64,000 bases of DNA from Emticicia oligotrophica DSM 17448 (lineage in GTDB: Bacteria; Bacteroidota; Bacteroidia; Cytophagales; Spirosomataceae), in contig NC_018748.1 in the NCBI RefSeq assembly GCF_000263195.1, positions 806,001 to 870,000 on the forward strand, written 5' to 3'. This document shows, piece after piece, positions 8,128-17,614 of the stretch. The stretch's first letter is position 1. Each line of letters begins with the position of its first letter. The notes under the pieces were generated by a model. The model ran no database searches, was not told the origin of the DNA, and saw only the letters and a program-made list of their open reading frames with translations. The translations under genes and the position numbers were made by a program.

Positions 8128-9564
8128 TTATTGTCCTTGACCCAACGAGAAGCCCATCTTTCCATCAAAAGTATAAAGGTTTTCAGTTTTGATAGTATCG
8201 ATATTTAGTTCGATAGCATGGTTAAGTAAGCCAACAATATCATTCTTTGTAATTGCTTCTCCTTCAACTGGTTTGAATCTACAACGCCAATGGTCTGTAC
8301 AAAAAGTTTCTTCAAATCCTTCTGGCCAAACCTTGATTCCACGATTAGTAATCATTGAAAGTTTCACTTTATCGGTATCAAGTCCTTTTACAATTTCAGC
8401 TAATTCATCAGGATTTTTACCTGCCCAATTGACAAACAAATCAACGCCCACTAACTCTTTTTTAGCAGGTGCTTTTCTCTCATACTTAGGTAAGTTAAGT
8501 TTAGCATTCTCTGCAAAAGTTACAGATTTTAACAATTTTGGTGTTTGACCTAAATTGGCAATCACGGCTTTCGCAAATTCTTTAGTACCTACTTTTTCCT
8601 TACTTACCCCTTCTTTATAAATATCGTAGGTATGAATTCCATCTTCAATTGTTTTCAACCACGCATTTTGTACTTTTTCAGCAATCTTACTTTGACCGAT
8701 ATGATTGAGCATCATGATTGCACCTTGTAAAAGGCCCGAAGGGTTGGCAAGGTTTTGACCTGCTCTACGCGGAGCCGAACCGTGAATAGCCTCAAACATA
8801 GCACATTCTTCGCCAATGTTTGCCGAACCAGCTAAACCAACCGAACCAGCAATTTGAGCCGCTACATCAGATAATACATCACCGTATAAATTAGGCATTA
8901 CAATTACATCGAATGCTTCTGGCGTATCGGCCATTTTTGCCGCACCGATGTCAATAATCCAATGTTCGTTTTCAATTTCTGGGTATTCTTTAGCAATTTC
9001 ATCAAAAACCTGATGGAATAATCCATCTGTTTGCTTCATGATATTGTCTTTTGTAAAACAAGTTACTTTCTTGCGACCATAATGCTTAGCATATTCGAAT
9101 GCGTATCTTACGATTTTCTCACAACCAGGGCGACTAATTAATTTAAGACACTGAATTACCTCATCAGTTTGTTGGTGTTCGATACCTGCATATAAATCTT
9201 CTTCATTTTCACGAACAATAACCACATCCATTACTGGGTGCTTCGTATCAACAAATGGGTGTAAACTTACACACGGACGCACATTGGCATAAAGACCAAG
9301 GAACTTTCTTGTTGTTACGTTCAGACTTTTGTAACCACCTCCTTGTGGGGTTGTGATTGGTGCTTTCAAGAATACTTTGTTTCGGCGAATAACATCCCAA
9401 GACTCCTTGGCAATACCAGCAGTATTACCAGCTAAATAGACTTTCTCACCAACTTCAATTTCTTCAATTTCAATTTCTGCACCTGCGGCTAAAATAATCT
9501 CAAGTGTGGCATCCATAATTTCTGGGCCAATTCCATCTCCTTTTGCTACTGTAATCTTTGTCAT
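8128..9564 (-). CDS. icd: NADP-dependent isocitrate dehydrogenase, C-terminally extended
   Basis: The beta-decarboxylating dehydrogenase fold is clear: GDGIGPE (residues 9-15), a phosphate/substrate Arg in YANVRPC, VVIVRENEEDLYAGIEH, and the family signature NLYGDVLSD near residue 225, followed by AGSVGLAGSANIG. The enzyme converts isocitrate to 2-oxoglutarate in the TCA cycle. The 478-residue length reflects an extra C-terminal domain (about residues 345-478), as in Thermus-type and many Bacteroidota enzymes, rather than the ~416-residue E. coli form. The start is the ATG at 9564 (MTKITVAKGDG). NADP preference is family knowledge, not read directly. A LysR regulator is divergently transcribed 91 bp away. 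Confidence 0.9.
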   Translation of the reverse strand: MTKITVAKGDGIGPEIMDATLEIILAAGAEIEIEEIEVGEKVYLAGNTAGIAKESWDVIRRNKVFLKAPITTPQGGGYKSLNVTTRKFLGLYANVRPCVSLHPFVDTKHPVMDVVIVRENEEDLYAGIEHQQTDEVIQCLKLISRPGCEKIVRYAFEYAKHYGRKKVTCFTKDNIMKQTDGLFHQVFDEIAKEYPEIENEHWIIDIGAAKMADTPEAFDVIVMPNLYGDVLSDVAAQIAGSVGLAGSANIGEECAMFEAIHGSAPRRAGQNLANPSGLLQGAIMMLNHIGQSKIAEKVQNAWLKTIEDGIHTYDIYKEGVSKEKVGTKEFAKAVIANLGQTPKLLKSVTFAENAKLNLPKYERKAPAKKELVGVDLFVNWAGKNPDELAEIVKGLDTDKVKLSMITNRGIKVWPEGFEETFCTDHWRCRFKPVEGEAITKNDIVGLLNHAIELNIDTIKTENLYTFDGKMGFSLGQGQ

Positions 9565-9655
9565 GCTATTATTTTTTTGTTTTACGTTGCAAAATTCGGA
9601 ACTAAAATTCATTTATTTTTATTTATATTTAAAATGATATACATAACAAAAAATT

Positions 9656-10579
9656 ATGAATTATACACTTCACCAATTACAGGTATTTTTAAAAATAACC
9701 CAAACCGAAAGTATTACAAAGGCTGCCGAAGAACTTTGCCTGAGTCAGCCCGCTGTTTCAATTCAACTCAAAAATCTGCAAGACCAATTTGATATTCCAT
9801 TGACGGAAGTTGTGGGAAGAAAAATATTTATTACTGATTTTGGGAAAGAAATTGCCAACGCTGCCGAAAAAATATTGAATGAAGTATATGCCATTAACTA
9901 CAAAACAATGGCACATAAGGGCAAATTAGCTGGTAGATTAAAAATTTCGGTGGTTTCAACAGGCAAATATGTTATGCCTTATTTTCTATCAGATTTCATG
10001 CAAAAGAATGAAGGTGTCGAATTATTGATGGATGTAACAAATAGAGCTAAGGTTATTGAAAGCTTAGAAAAAAATGAGGTCGATTTCTCTTTAGTATCTA
10101 TTCTTCCTGAGAATCTAAAAATAGAAAATGTAGAGTTGATGCAAAACAAGCTTTTCTTAATTGCTAATGCCCAGACGAACTTTAAAGAGAAATCGTATGA
10201 TACCAATATTTTTGAAGAAATACCGATTATTTACCGTGAGCAAGGCTCTGGCACGCGTATGGTAATGGAGCGATTTATAGAAAATAATAAACTTCCTGTC
10301 AGAAAAAAAATGGAGCTAACATCCAATGAAGCTGTAAAACAAGCAGTAATTGCAGGCTTAGGTTGCTCAATCATGCCATTGATTGGGTTAAAAAATGAGC
10401 TCCTTCACGGCGATTTACAAATTGTGCCTGTTGATGGTTTTCCTATTACTTCTGTATGGAATTTAGTTTGGTTAAAAAATAAAGCATTTTCACCAGTGGC
10501 TTCCGCATTTTTATCGCATATCAAAGAAAATAAAGAAGCCATTATTCAACAAAAATTTGAATGGTTTGAAAAGTTCTAA
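9656..10579 (+). CDS. LysR family regulator, CbbR-like
   Basis: The N-terminal winged helix (residues 3-62: LHQLQVFLKITQTESITKAA, then LSQPAVSIQLKNLQ) is typical LysR. The effector domain (about 90-295) has the YREQGSGTRMVMERFIE segment characteristic of the CbbR/RbcR/CysB-like branch that controls carbon fixation or inorganic-carbon genes. Length (307 residues) is normal. The gene is divergent from icd and converges on an SbtA-type bicarbonate transporter 270 bp away, so either could be a target. The carbon link is inference from family plus neighbour; no operator could be assigned with certainty. Confidence 0.85.
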   Translation: MNYTLHQLQVFLKITQTESITKAAEELCLSQPAVSIQLKNLQDQFDIPLTEVVGRKIFITDFGKEIANAAEKILNEVYAINYKTMAHKGKLAGRLKISVVSTGKYVMPYFLSDFMQKNEGVELLMDVTNRAKVIESLEKNEVDFSLVSILPENLKIENVELMQNKLFLIANAQTNFKEKSYDTNIFEEIPIIYREQGSGTRMVMERFIENNKLPVRKKMELTSNEAVKQAVIAGLGCSIMPLIGLKNELLHGDLQIVPVDGFPITSVWNLVWLKNKAFSPVASAFLSHIKENKEAIIQQKFEWFEKF

Positions 10580-10823
10580 ATATGAATTCTTCTGAAGGGG
10601 TAACAGCGGGCAAATAATATTCAAATGATAAAACCGATAAAGTTTACCCTCTAATTCTTAAATCTCTTTCTATTAATAATTTTAACTAATTCATATTTTT
10701 GACCTTAGACCATGCCAAATCAATCATAAAAAAAGTTCTTAGGACGCCAAAATACATTTTTGTAAAGTTTCCTATCAAAACTTCTTATGTACGCCTTAAG
10801 AACCCTACCGAGATAGACCAAAG

Positions 10824-10849
10824 GCAGAAAGATTAATTAATCTTTCTGC
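10824..10849. terminator. Perfect palindrome after sbtA
   Basis: A 26-bp perfect palindrome (GCAGAAAGATTAA and its complement) directly abuts the stop codon of the transporter and lies between it and the convergent LysR gene. It is probably a bidirectional terminator, although the tail is not strongly T-rich. Confidence 0.6.
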
Positions 10850-11815
10850 TTAAAACGAATTTACAATCAGAAAATATAGTGGTAAACCTACCGTTATATT
10901 CATCGGGAAAGTAACTGCTAAAGCCATCGGTAAATACAAACCTGGATTGGCCTTTGGAACGGTGATTTTCATGGCTGCTGGTACTGCAATATAGGAAGCA
11001 CTAGCAGCCAAGACTGCAAAAATAAATCTATTGGTTATATCTGAAGTGACTAATGAGCTTAAGATTGCGAAGATACACCCATTCAACAATGGAATAATTA
11101 AGGCAAAAACAAATGGGAATAAGCCAAATGAAAAGAATGATTTGAGCTTTCTACCACTAATTATACCCATATCTAAAAGGAAGATTGCCAAAAAGCCCTT
11201 GAATAAATCGGTGGTAAATGGCTTAATTCCATCTGCTTGTTTAGCATTGGCCAAAAGACCAATTATCAAACTTCCAAGTATCAATAATACACTACCATTT
11301 GTTAGAGAATGCTTCAACACATGTGAAATTTTAATGCTTTTCACGGTGCTCTCCTTATCAAATAAGGAAATTAATACTAAACCAATGATAATTGCAGGTG
11401 ACTCCATCAAAGCCATAATGGCTACCATATACCCATGAATATTTAATTGTTGAGATTCAAGATATGTGGTTGCCGTAACAAAGGTAACGGCACTAACCGA
11501 ACCATAAGCTGCAGCAATCGCACCCGAATCATAGACATTGAGTTTTCGCTTGAGAATAAAAAAAGTGTATAAAGGAATTAATAATGAAATACTTATACCC
11601 AGCAACATTGACCAAACAATTTCACTCGTAAATGCCTCATGAGCCAACTCTTGTCCACCTTTAAAACCAATAGAAAATAATAGATAAAGAGAGATAAATT
11701 TTGATGAATTAGGGGGTATTTCTAAATCACTTTTTAGTAAAACTGCCAAAATACCTAAAACAAAGAATAATAAAGCAGGATTACTAAGATTTTCAATGAG
11801 TAGATTAAAATTCAT
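10850..11815 (-). CDS. sbtA: SbtA-type sodium-dependent bicarbonate transporter
   Basis: A 321-residue membrane protein with about ten hydrophobic segments and the SbtA (DUF897) family's typical sequence: FFVLGILAVLLKSDLEIPP at the start, LLFSIGFKGGQEL, AAYGSVSAVTFVTATTYLES in the middle, and ALAVTFPMNITVGLPLYF near the end. Cyanobacterial SbtA imports bicarbonate with sodium. Many heterotrophs carry homologues whose substrate is unproven. The CbbR-like LysR gene converges on it, supporting an inorganic-carbon role such as supply for anaplerosis. No SbtB (PII-like) gene is adjacent. Confidence 0.8.
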   Translation of the reverse strand: MNFNLLIENLSNPALLFFVLGILAVLLKSDLEIPPNSSKFISLYLLFSIGFKGGQELAHEAFTSEIVWSMLLGISISLLIPLYTFFILKRKLNVYDSGAIAAAYGSVSAVTFVTATTYLESQQLNIHGYMVAIMALMESPAIIIGLVLISLFDKESTVKSIKISHVLKHSLTNGSVLLILGSLIIGLLANAKQADGIKPFTTDLFKGFLAIFLLDMGIISGRKLKSFFSFGLFPFVFALIIPLLNGCIFAILSSLVTSDITNRFIFAVLAASASYIAVPAAMKITVPKANPGLYLPMALAVTFPMNITVGLPLYFLIVNSF

Positions 11816-12157
11816 AATTTTCGATGTGAAGTAAAGATTTTGTTATTTAGTTTAGAAACCAATAATAAGTAAGCAGTTAGATTTTCAATACGATGAATAA
11901 CACTTATTATTTGGATATTTTATTTCGGGGCACAAAATTCGGGAATCTTTTTAATAAATATTAATTTATATACTTAATAATTATTATAAATAATATTTAT
12001 TAAATATGTTCTACTATGATCTTTAGTGCTAAAAATGAATATCTTTTTCTTCCTTATTTGTAGAGGGTTTATAAGAAAAAATATATTAAAAATACAGAAG
12101 AAAAGCCGTGTTTATACAAAGAAGACTTTATTTTTTCTTAGAAAGGTTATAAAACAA
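11816..12157. other. AT-rich intergenic region upstream of sbtA
   Basis: No gene seen in about 340 bp. It holds a 14-bp perfect inverted repeat made only of A and T (TTTAATAAATATTA at 11950-11963 and its complement at 11991-12004), 135-190 bp upstream of sbtA. This could be a regulator site or simply low-complexity DNA. Confidence 0.5.
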
Positions 12158-12185
12158 AAAATCCTCAGATTTCTCTGAGGATTTT
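12158..12185 (-). terminator. Terminator of the tRNA unit
   Basis: Perfect 12-bp stem (12158-12169 with 12174-12185) with a 4-nt loop, followed on the minus strand by a T-rich run. It lies immediately 3' of tRNA-Pro. Confidence 0.85.
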
Positions 12186-12186
12186 G

Positions 12187-12260
12187 TCGGGGTGGCCAGA
12201 TTCGAACTGACGACCTTTTGGTCCCAAACCAAACGCGATACCGGGCTACGCTACACCCCG
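12187..12260 (-). tRNA. tRNA-Pro (anticodon TGG)
   Basis: On the minus strand the sequence folds as a cloverleaf: 7-bp acceptor stem CGGGGTG/CACCCCG, discriminator A, anticodon loop with TTTGGGA giving anticodon TGG, and GTTCGAATC in the T arm. CCA is not encoded. It is followed by a terminator and preceded by tRNA-Ser, so the two are probably cotranscribed. Confidence 0.93.
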
Positions 12261-12369
12261 AACTTTCAAACTTCATTACTCACTTAGTGGGTCTCTCCGT
12301 TTGGGACTGCAAAAGTAGAAACTTATTTTTACATTTCAAATTTTTGCAGAACTTTTTTTAAAAATTTTT

Positions 12370-12458
<89 letters not shown>

Positions 12459-12636
12459 TTCCGTTGTTACTCTGTTTGAGTTTCGGAGTGCAAATATAAA
12501 ACACTCTTTTTAATTTTAAACAACACTTATGCCAATTTTTCTCAAAAAAAATAAACTTTTTTTTCCTACTGCGTATAATCTTCTGTATTTCAAACAGTTA
12601 GGCAAACATAGATTTTACAACTTACAAAAAGTTTTT

Positions 12637-13215
12637 TTAAAGCAAACCATGAATTTTTGCGTATTGCAGTAATATAATTGTTTTCCCATCTTTAATTTCA
12701 CCAGTTTCTATCATCTTCATAGCTTTTTCGAAAGGAATTTCGAGCACTTCAATATTTTCTTGTTCGTCATCAACCCCACCACCTTCATTGACTTTCATTT
12801 CTTTTGTATATTCAGCAATAAAAAAGTGTAAAACTTCAGTTACAGATGCAGGAGACATGTAGGCTTCAAAAATCTTTTTTACACCATCAATTCTATATCC
12901 CGTTTCTTCTTCAGTTTCACGTCTAATACAATCTTCAGGATTATCTTTATCTAACAAACCCGCACATGCTTCAATCAACATACCAGTCTCGTTGCCATTG
13001 ATATAGGTTGGCATCCGAAATTGTTCTGTTAGAATTACAGTCTTTGTTACTTTATTATAAAGTAAAATTACGGCTCCATTTCCTCTATCATGGGCTTCAC
13101 GAGATTGTACCTTCCATTCACCTTTTTTATTTCGGTATTCAAAAATTATTTTTTTCAGTAAATACCAGTCATCCGATAACACCTTTTCTTCTATTATCTT
13201 AACATTTGAATTCAT
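12637..13215 (-). CDS. nudK: GDP-mannose pyrophosphatase-like Nudix hydrolase
   Basis: The 192-residue product matches E. coli NudK (YffH) over its whole length: DRGNGAVILLYN, EQFRMPTYINGNETG, a Nudix helix with the RETEEETGY core intact, YMSPASVTEVLHFFIAEYT, and GEIKDGKTIILLQYAK. NudK hydrolyses GDP-mannose to GMP and mannose-1-phosphate and also acts on some other nucleotide sugars. The start is the ATG at 13215; the frame remains open upstream, but the hydrophobic extension is not part of the family. It is divergent from a DeoR regulator with a 56-bp shared promoter region, which suggests joint regulation. Confidence 0.88.
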   Translation of the reverse strand: MNSNVKIIEEKVLSDDWYLLKKIIFEYRNKKGEWKVQSREAHDRGNGAVILLYNKVTKTVILTEQFRMPTYINGNETGMLIEACAGLLDKDNPEDCIRRETEEETGYRIDGVKKIFEAYMSPASVTEVLHFFIAEYTKEMKVNEGGGVDDEQENIEVLEIPFEKAMKMIETGEIKDGKTIILLQYAKIHGLL

Positions 13216-13242
13216 AAATGATTTATTTTGATTATTTTTGAT

Positions 13243-13250
13243 TATATTTG
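13243..13250 (+). promoter_or_regulatory. Bacteroidota -7 box upstream of the DeoR gene
   Basis: TATATTTG fits the TAnnTTTG -7 consensus and lies 21 bp before the ATG at 13272, in the short nudK/DeoR divergent region. No clear -33 TTTG was found at the right spacing. Confidence 0.45.
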
Positions 13251-13271
13251 ACCAAATATTCAAAAAAAGAA

Positions 13272-14018
13272 ATGAGTTATCAAAGTAGAAAGCAAAAAAT
13301 ATTAAAAATAGTAGAAGAAAAAGGCGAGGTTGAAGTGAAAGAATTGGCTTTATCAATCGAGACATCTGAGATAACAATTCGAAGAGATTTGGCACAAATG
13401 GCCGCCGATGGGCTTATTTTCCGTACTCACGGTGGGGCGATGAGTCTTAGTTTAACTCATTTACCACAAAGTTTCGAACAAAAAACGGTGACTAATATCG
13501 AGCAAAAAGATTATATAGCTCGATTAGCCGCACAAGAAATTCATGATGGAGACATCATCTTTATGGATTGCGGCAGTACAGTTTTTAGACTTTGTCAATT
13601 TATCAAAAACAAACGTATTAAAGTAATCACCAACTCACTTCCAGTAGTTTATGAACTGAGTAATACGGAAGTTTCAATTAATTTAGTTGGTGGAGAACTC
13701 GATAACCAAAGGCAGGCTATTCATGGGCAAATAGCCATAGAACATATACGAAAGTATCATGCAAATAAAGCTTTTTTAGGAGTTGATGGAATTTCAGTTG
13801 AAAATGGTCTGACCGCTTCCAGCGAAAAAGAAGCAGAAATTACCACTGCAATGTCAGATAATGCACAAATAACTTATCTACTTTGTGATGTGAGCAAAAT
13901 AGGGAGAGATAGATATTTACAATTTGCACCATTGGATATCATAGATGTTTTGATTACCAACGAACACACTGAACTAATTAATCAATTTAAGGAAATTGGT
14001 ATCAGAACTATATATTAG
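13272..14018 (+). CDS. DeoR family transcriptional regulator
   Basis: 248 residues from the ATG at 13272. An N-terminal DeoR winged helix (RKQKILKIVEEKGEVEVKEL, then ITIRRDLAQMAADGLIFRTH) precedes a DeoR sugar-phosphate sensor domain with DGDIIFMDCGSTVF, KVITNSLPVV and FLGVDGIS motifs. Such repressors bind a phosphorylated sugar and release DNA. The divergent neighbour nudK is the only obvious candidate target besides autoregulation; both touch nucleotide-sugar or sugar-phosphate metabolism. The effector is unknown. Confidence 0.88.
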   Translation: MSYQSRKQKILKIVEEKGEVEVKELALSIETSEITIRRDLAQMAADGLIFRTHGGAMSLSLTHLPQSFEQKTVTNIEQKDYIARLAAQEIHDGDIIFMDCGSTVFRLCQFIKNKRIKVITNSLPVVYELSNTEVSINLVGGELDNQRQAIHGQIAIEHIRKYHANKAFLGVDGISVENGLTASSEKEAEITTAMSDNAQITYLLCDVSKIGRDRYLQFAPLDIIDVLITNEHTELINQFKEIGIRTIY

Positions 14019-14576
14019 GTATTGTCAAATACTGGCATTAAAATTACTGTTTGGGCACTCTTTTGTTTTTTATAATTAAACATAAAAGCCTATAATATTA
14101 CGCTTATAAAGGCATTCAATTACCACTCACTCAATTTTCTTAAAAAAAAACATACCTTTTAAAATATTGCTCCCTTTGCTCTCGTTATCAACTAAATACT
14201 TAGTTATTCCTCTAACAACCATTACAAACAAACACATTTTTATGAAAAACACTTACTATCTGTCGATTTTCTCTCGTAAATCATTCCTATAAATATGCAA
14301 TTCTGAAAGTCTAAATTTCAAAACAAATTTTCAGTATTTCATCACATTTATTCATTCATCAAGAACTGATGAATTTATTTTGCCTCAAATATAAGATGCT
14401 CCGTAACCTTTTTAAACAAGTGTGGTAAGCATCTATGAACATCTATTGGAAAAATAGAATGATTCATGCAACAATCTTCTCGAAAGTGCGACTCTTGAGA
14501 AACAAAGAATGAAAAAGCATTACCCAAAATAAACTAAGGAATTTTTTCCGCCATACAAAAATCTATTTACACTATT
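14019..14576. other. Long intergenic region before the barrel gene
   Basis: No gene recognised in 558 bp. A short hairpin (14354-14374, ATTCATCA/TGATGAAT) and a possible 16-codon reading frame from the ATG at 14241 are the only structures seen; neither is convincing. The region probably holds the terminator of the DeoR gene and the promoter of the downstream outer-membrane gene. Confidence 0.4.
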
Positions 14577-17396
14577 ATGAAAAAAGCTATTACGTTCATT
14601 TTTTTAATGATTTGCGGGACAGTTTTTGCACAAAACACAGCCCGTGTAACGGTAAAAGGGATAGTCATCGACTCATCGAATACTACTCTCCCCTCTGCAA
14701 CTGTTATGCTTCTCACACCTAAAGATTCAGCTTTGGTTAGCTTCGGGAGAACCGAAACTGAAGGTCAATTTGAACTAAAAAGTGTGAAAAGAGGTACTTA
14801 TCTCCTCAAAATTACCTACATGGGTTACTTACCCTATCAGCAAGAATTTACGCCAAGTGATGGAGCCATTACTGATTTAGGTAAAATTCAACTCAAGCCT
14901 ATTATGAAAGAGCTTTATGAGGTAGTTGTCAGAACCGCAAAAGCTCCACTGAGCATTAAGGGCGATACGGTTGAATATAATGCTTCTTCGTTTAAAGTTC
15001 CTCCGGGCTCCACCGTTGAAGACTTGCTCCGTAAGCTCCCGGGAATGTCTGTTGACCAAGATGGTAATATCAAAGCACAAGGGCAAGATGTGAAGCGAGT
15101 GACCGTTGATGGTAAGCAGTTTTTTGGAGGTGATACCAAAATGGCTACTAAAAATATTGCTGCCGAAGCCATTAAAAAAGTACAAGTTTTCAGTGATAAA
15201 ACTGAGCAAGCAAAAGCTACGGGTATTGATGATGGGAAGAAAGAAAAAACCTTAAATTTAGAGCTAAAAGATGAATTTAAGAAAGGTGGATTTGGTAAAG
15301 TTACCGCTGGCCTTGGGAATAAAGAACGAGCTGAAATCAAAGGAAATTACAATAAATTTGACCAAAAAAATCAGTTTTCATTAATCGGACTTGGAAATAA
15401 TACCAACCAAGTAGGCATGGGTTTTGATGATTTTCAGGATTTTAGAGGTAGCCAATCTTTTAACTGGAATGACAATGCAGATTTTGGTTTCGGTGGTGGC
15501 GGACGGTACTTCATTTTCGGAGGAGATGAAAGCGATGAAGATTTATCCATTCCAATAGGTGGTGGCCGTGGACAAGGCTTTACCGATTCTTATGCGGCTG
15601 GTTTAAATTATAACTACGATACCAAGAAAAACAAACTGAGTTCGAGCTATTATTTCAATGGTAAAAACCAAATTTTAGATGCTCTTTCAAGCCGTCAGAA
15701 TTTCTTGAATAATAATGCATCGTTTAATACGACTAACGATGATTATACTCGCAATCAAAGTTATAATCACCGAGTATCTTTCCGCTTAGAAAAAACACTT
15801 GATACACTCAATACCATTACGTTTATTGGCAACGGTAAACTTTCTAAAGGAAATACTCGCTACAATGGTCTCCAACAGTTTTTCACTGGAAGCAGCGAAC
15901 TTTCAAACCAAACAACCATTAATAATCAAACGGGTTTCAACTCATCGGCGGCAGCTTTAACTGGCATTTACCGTCATAAATTCAAGAAAAAAGGTAGAAT
16001 TTTTGCTATAAGCGGTGGCTATAACTTTACTAATTCTGATGGTGATGCTACCCAAGTTTCGTTGAATGAATTTTATAAAATTACTAGCACCAACGATTTA
16101 TTAAGAAACATCAATCAGTTTAACTCTACCCTTAGCGACCGTAATCAGTTGAAAGCTAGTATGCTTTACGTAGAGCCTTTAGGCAAAAAATTTTCCTCAG
16201 AAACTTTCTATAACTTTAGTACCAGAAACAGCATTGTTGATAGAAATGTGCAAAACAGAGAATCGAATCTTCAAATTGACTCTCTTACCCGTTATTTCGA
16301 AAATACAATTTCTTTTAACAGAATCGGAACAAGTCTGCGTTATAACTACAAGGGTATCAATATTTCGGCGGGTGTGGCTGGGCAACAGTTTTCGCTCAGA
16401 GGTAATTTTACCCAACCAAAGAAACCCGAAACAATTGTTGACCAAAAATATTTTGTTTGGATTGGAAATGTGCAAGGAAGCTTAGACCTCAAAAACAACA
16501 AATACATGTGGTTTAGCTATGACCCGAATGTTTCGGAACCTTCTATCAAAGACCTTCAGCCAGTAGTTGATAATAGTAACCCACTGTTTATTCGAGAAGG
16601 AAACCCTGATTTATTACCACAAGTTGACCATAACCTTAATCTTGGTGGTAATTATTATAACCCAGGAAACTTCATGAATTTATACTTCGGCTTGAACTAT
16701 AATTACCATGTAAATCAGATAGTTTATAACCAATATATTGATAATAAGACATTTAAGACCACCACTAAACCTATGAATATCACTGGTGGTTCAAACATGG
16801 GCACTTTCTTTGGTTTTGGTTTCCCACTCAAGAAAACTAAAGCTACTATGGGCTTTAATGGTAATATAAACGGAAGCAACAACCTAACTTATATCAATGA
16901 TATTCTTAACGAAACCAATAATTTGAGTTATTATATGGGCTTGCGTTTAGACTTAACTCCATCTGATAAGTTTACTTTCTTTGGAAATGCAAACTTTGGT
17001 ATCACCAATACAAAATACTCAATCAATACTGCCCAAAACCAAACGATTTACAACCACCGATTTAGCGGTGAAATGAATGTTAAATTCCCGAAAGATTTCT
17101 ATTTGAATACTCGAATCAACTACAATGTATTCGTCAATGAGCGTTTCGGATTTAATCAACGTCAACCAATTTGGAATGCAGCCATTTATAAACAATTAGG
17201 AAAGTCGAAAAAAGCCGAAATTCGTCTGACAGCCTACGATATTTTCAATCGTAATCTAAATATCAGTCAGTTTGCTAGTCAAAACTATTATTCGGAGTCA
17301 AGAACCGAAACTTTAGCTCGTTATTTCATGCTAAGCTTTACCTATAATATGCGTGGCGTGAAAAATCAGATGCGTAGAAGTGGCGGTGGATGGTAG
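14577..17396 (+). CDS. TonB-receptor-like outer-membrane beta-barrel protein
   Basis: A 939-residue protein with signal peptide (residues 1-19, cleavage FAQ-N). A carboxypeptidase-regulatory-like beta-sandwich follows (about 25-105, VTVKGIVIDSSNTTLPSATV). Next is a plug-like region (about 110-240: GSTVEDLLRKLPGMSVDQDG, VTVDGKQFFGGD), and then a long aromatic and Asn-rich barrel. This layout matches the Bacteroidota outer-membrane barrel family (PF14905-like) rather than a classical SusC. The GLPGLI protein downstream is a frequent partner of this barrel type. The transported ligand is unknown. Confidence 0.88.
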   Translation: MKKAITFIFLMICGTVFAQNTARVTVKGIVIDSSNTTLPSATVMLLTPKDSALVSFGRTETEGQFELKSVKRGTYLLKITYMGYLPYQQEFTPSDGAITDLGKIQLKPIMKELYEVVVRTAKAPLSIKGDTVEYNASSFKVPPGSTVEDLLRKLPGMSVDQDGNIKAQGQDVKRVTVDGKQFFGGDTKMATKNIAAEAIKKVQVFSDKTEQAKATGIDDGKKEKTLNLELKDEFKKGGFGKVTAGLGNKERAEIKGNYNKFDQKNQFSLIGLGNNTNQVGMGFDDFQDFRGSQSFNWNDNADFGFGGGGRYFIFGGDESDEDLSIPIGGGRGQGFTDSYAAGLNYNYDTKKNKLSSSYYFNGKNQILDALSSRQNFLNNNASFNTTNDDYTRNQSYNHRVSFRLEKTLDTLNTITFIGNGKLSKGNTRYNGLQQFFTGSSELSNQTTINNQTGFNSSAAALTGIYRHKFKKKGRIFAISGGYNFTNSDGDATQVSLNEFYKITSTNDLLRNINQFNSTLSDRNQLKASMLYVEPLGKKFSSETFYNFSTRNSIVDRNVQNRESNLQIDSLTRYFENTISFNRIGTSLRYNYKGINISAGVAGQQFSLRGNFTQPKKPETIVDQKYFVWIGNVQGSLDLKNNKYMWFSYDPNVSEPSIKDLQPVVDNSNPLFIREGNPDLLPQVDHNLNLGGNYYNPGNFMNLYFGLNYNYHVNQIVYNQYIDNKTFKTTTKPMNITGGSNMGTFFGFGFPLKKTKATMGFNGNINGSNNLTYINDILNETNNLSYYMGLRLDLTPSDKFTFFGNANFGITNTKYSINTAQNQTIYNHRFSGEMNVKFPKDFYLNTRINYNVFVNERFGFNQRQPIWNAAIYKQLGKSKKAEIRLTAYDIFNRNLNISQFASQNYYSESRTETLARYFMLSFTYNMRGVKNQMRRSGGGW

Positions 17397-17560
17397 TTTC
17401 GGCTACGCTCAACTACCGAGTTCCGGCTACGCTCAACTACCGAGTTCCGACTAAGCTAGAATACCGAGTTTTGGATACAATTAAGTATTGAAGTTTCTGT
17501 CTTACTCAATTAGTGAGTCGAAGATTCGCTCAACTACCGAGTTTCGGCTTTGCCTAAAAC
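17397..17560. repeat. 24-bp tandem repeats between barrel and GLPGLI genes
   Basis: Copies at 17397-17420, 17421-17444 and 17445-17468 share the CTCAACTACCGAG core and a TTCCGGCTACG lead; the third is diverged. A partial copy lies at 17521-17541 followed by TTTCGGCTTTGCC. They begin directly after the barrel stop codon. The unit resembles dispersed intergenic repeats with TACGCTCA cores seen in Bacteroidota genomes. Confidence 0.8.
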
Positions 17561-17614
17561 TCTAAGTTTACTAATCAAAGCAGATAAATAATTCATTCTC
17601 AATCATTTACTACA

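Noticed and set aside
14241-14291. 16-codon leader peptide upstream of the outer-membrane barrel gene
   Set aside because: Too short, without a regulatory pattern or attenuator pairing; likely chance.
17397-17560. Repeats as a CRISPR array
   Set aside because: Copies are contiguous with no spacers, are only 24 bp and diverge; no cas genes are nearby.
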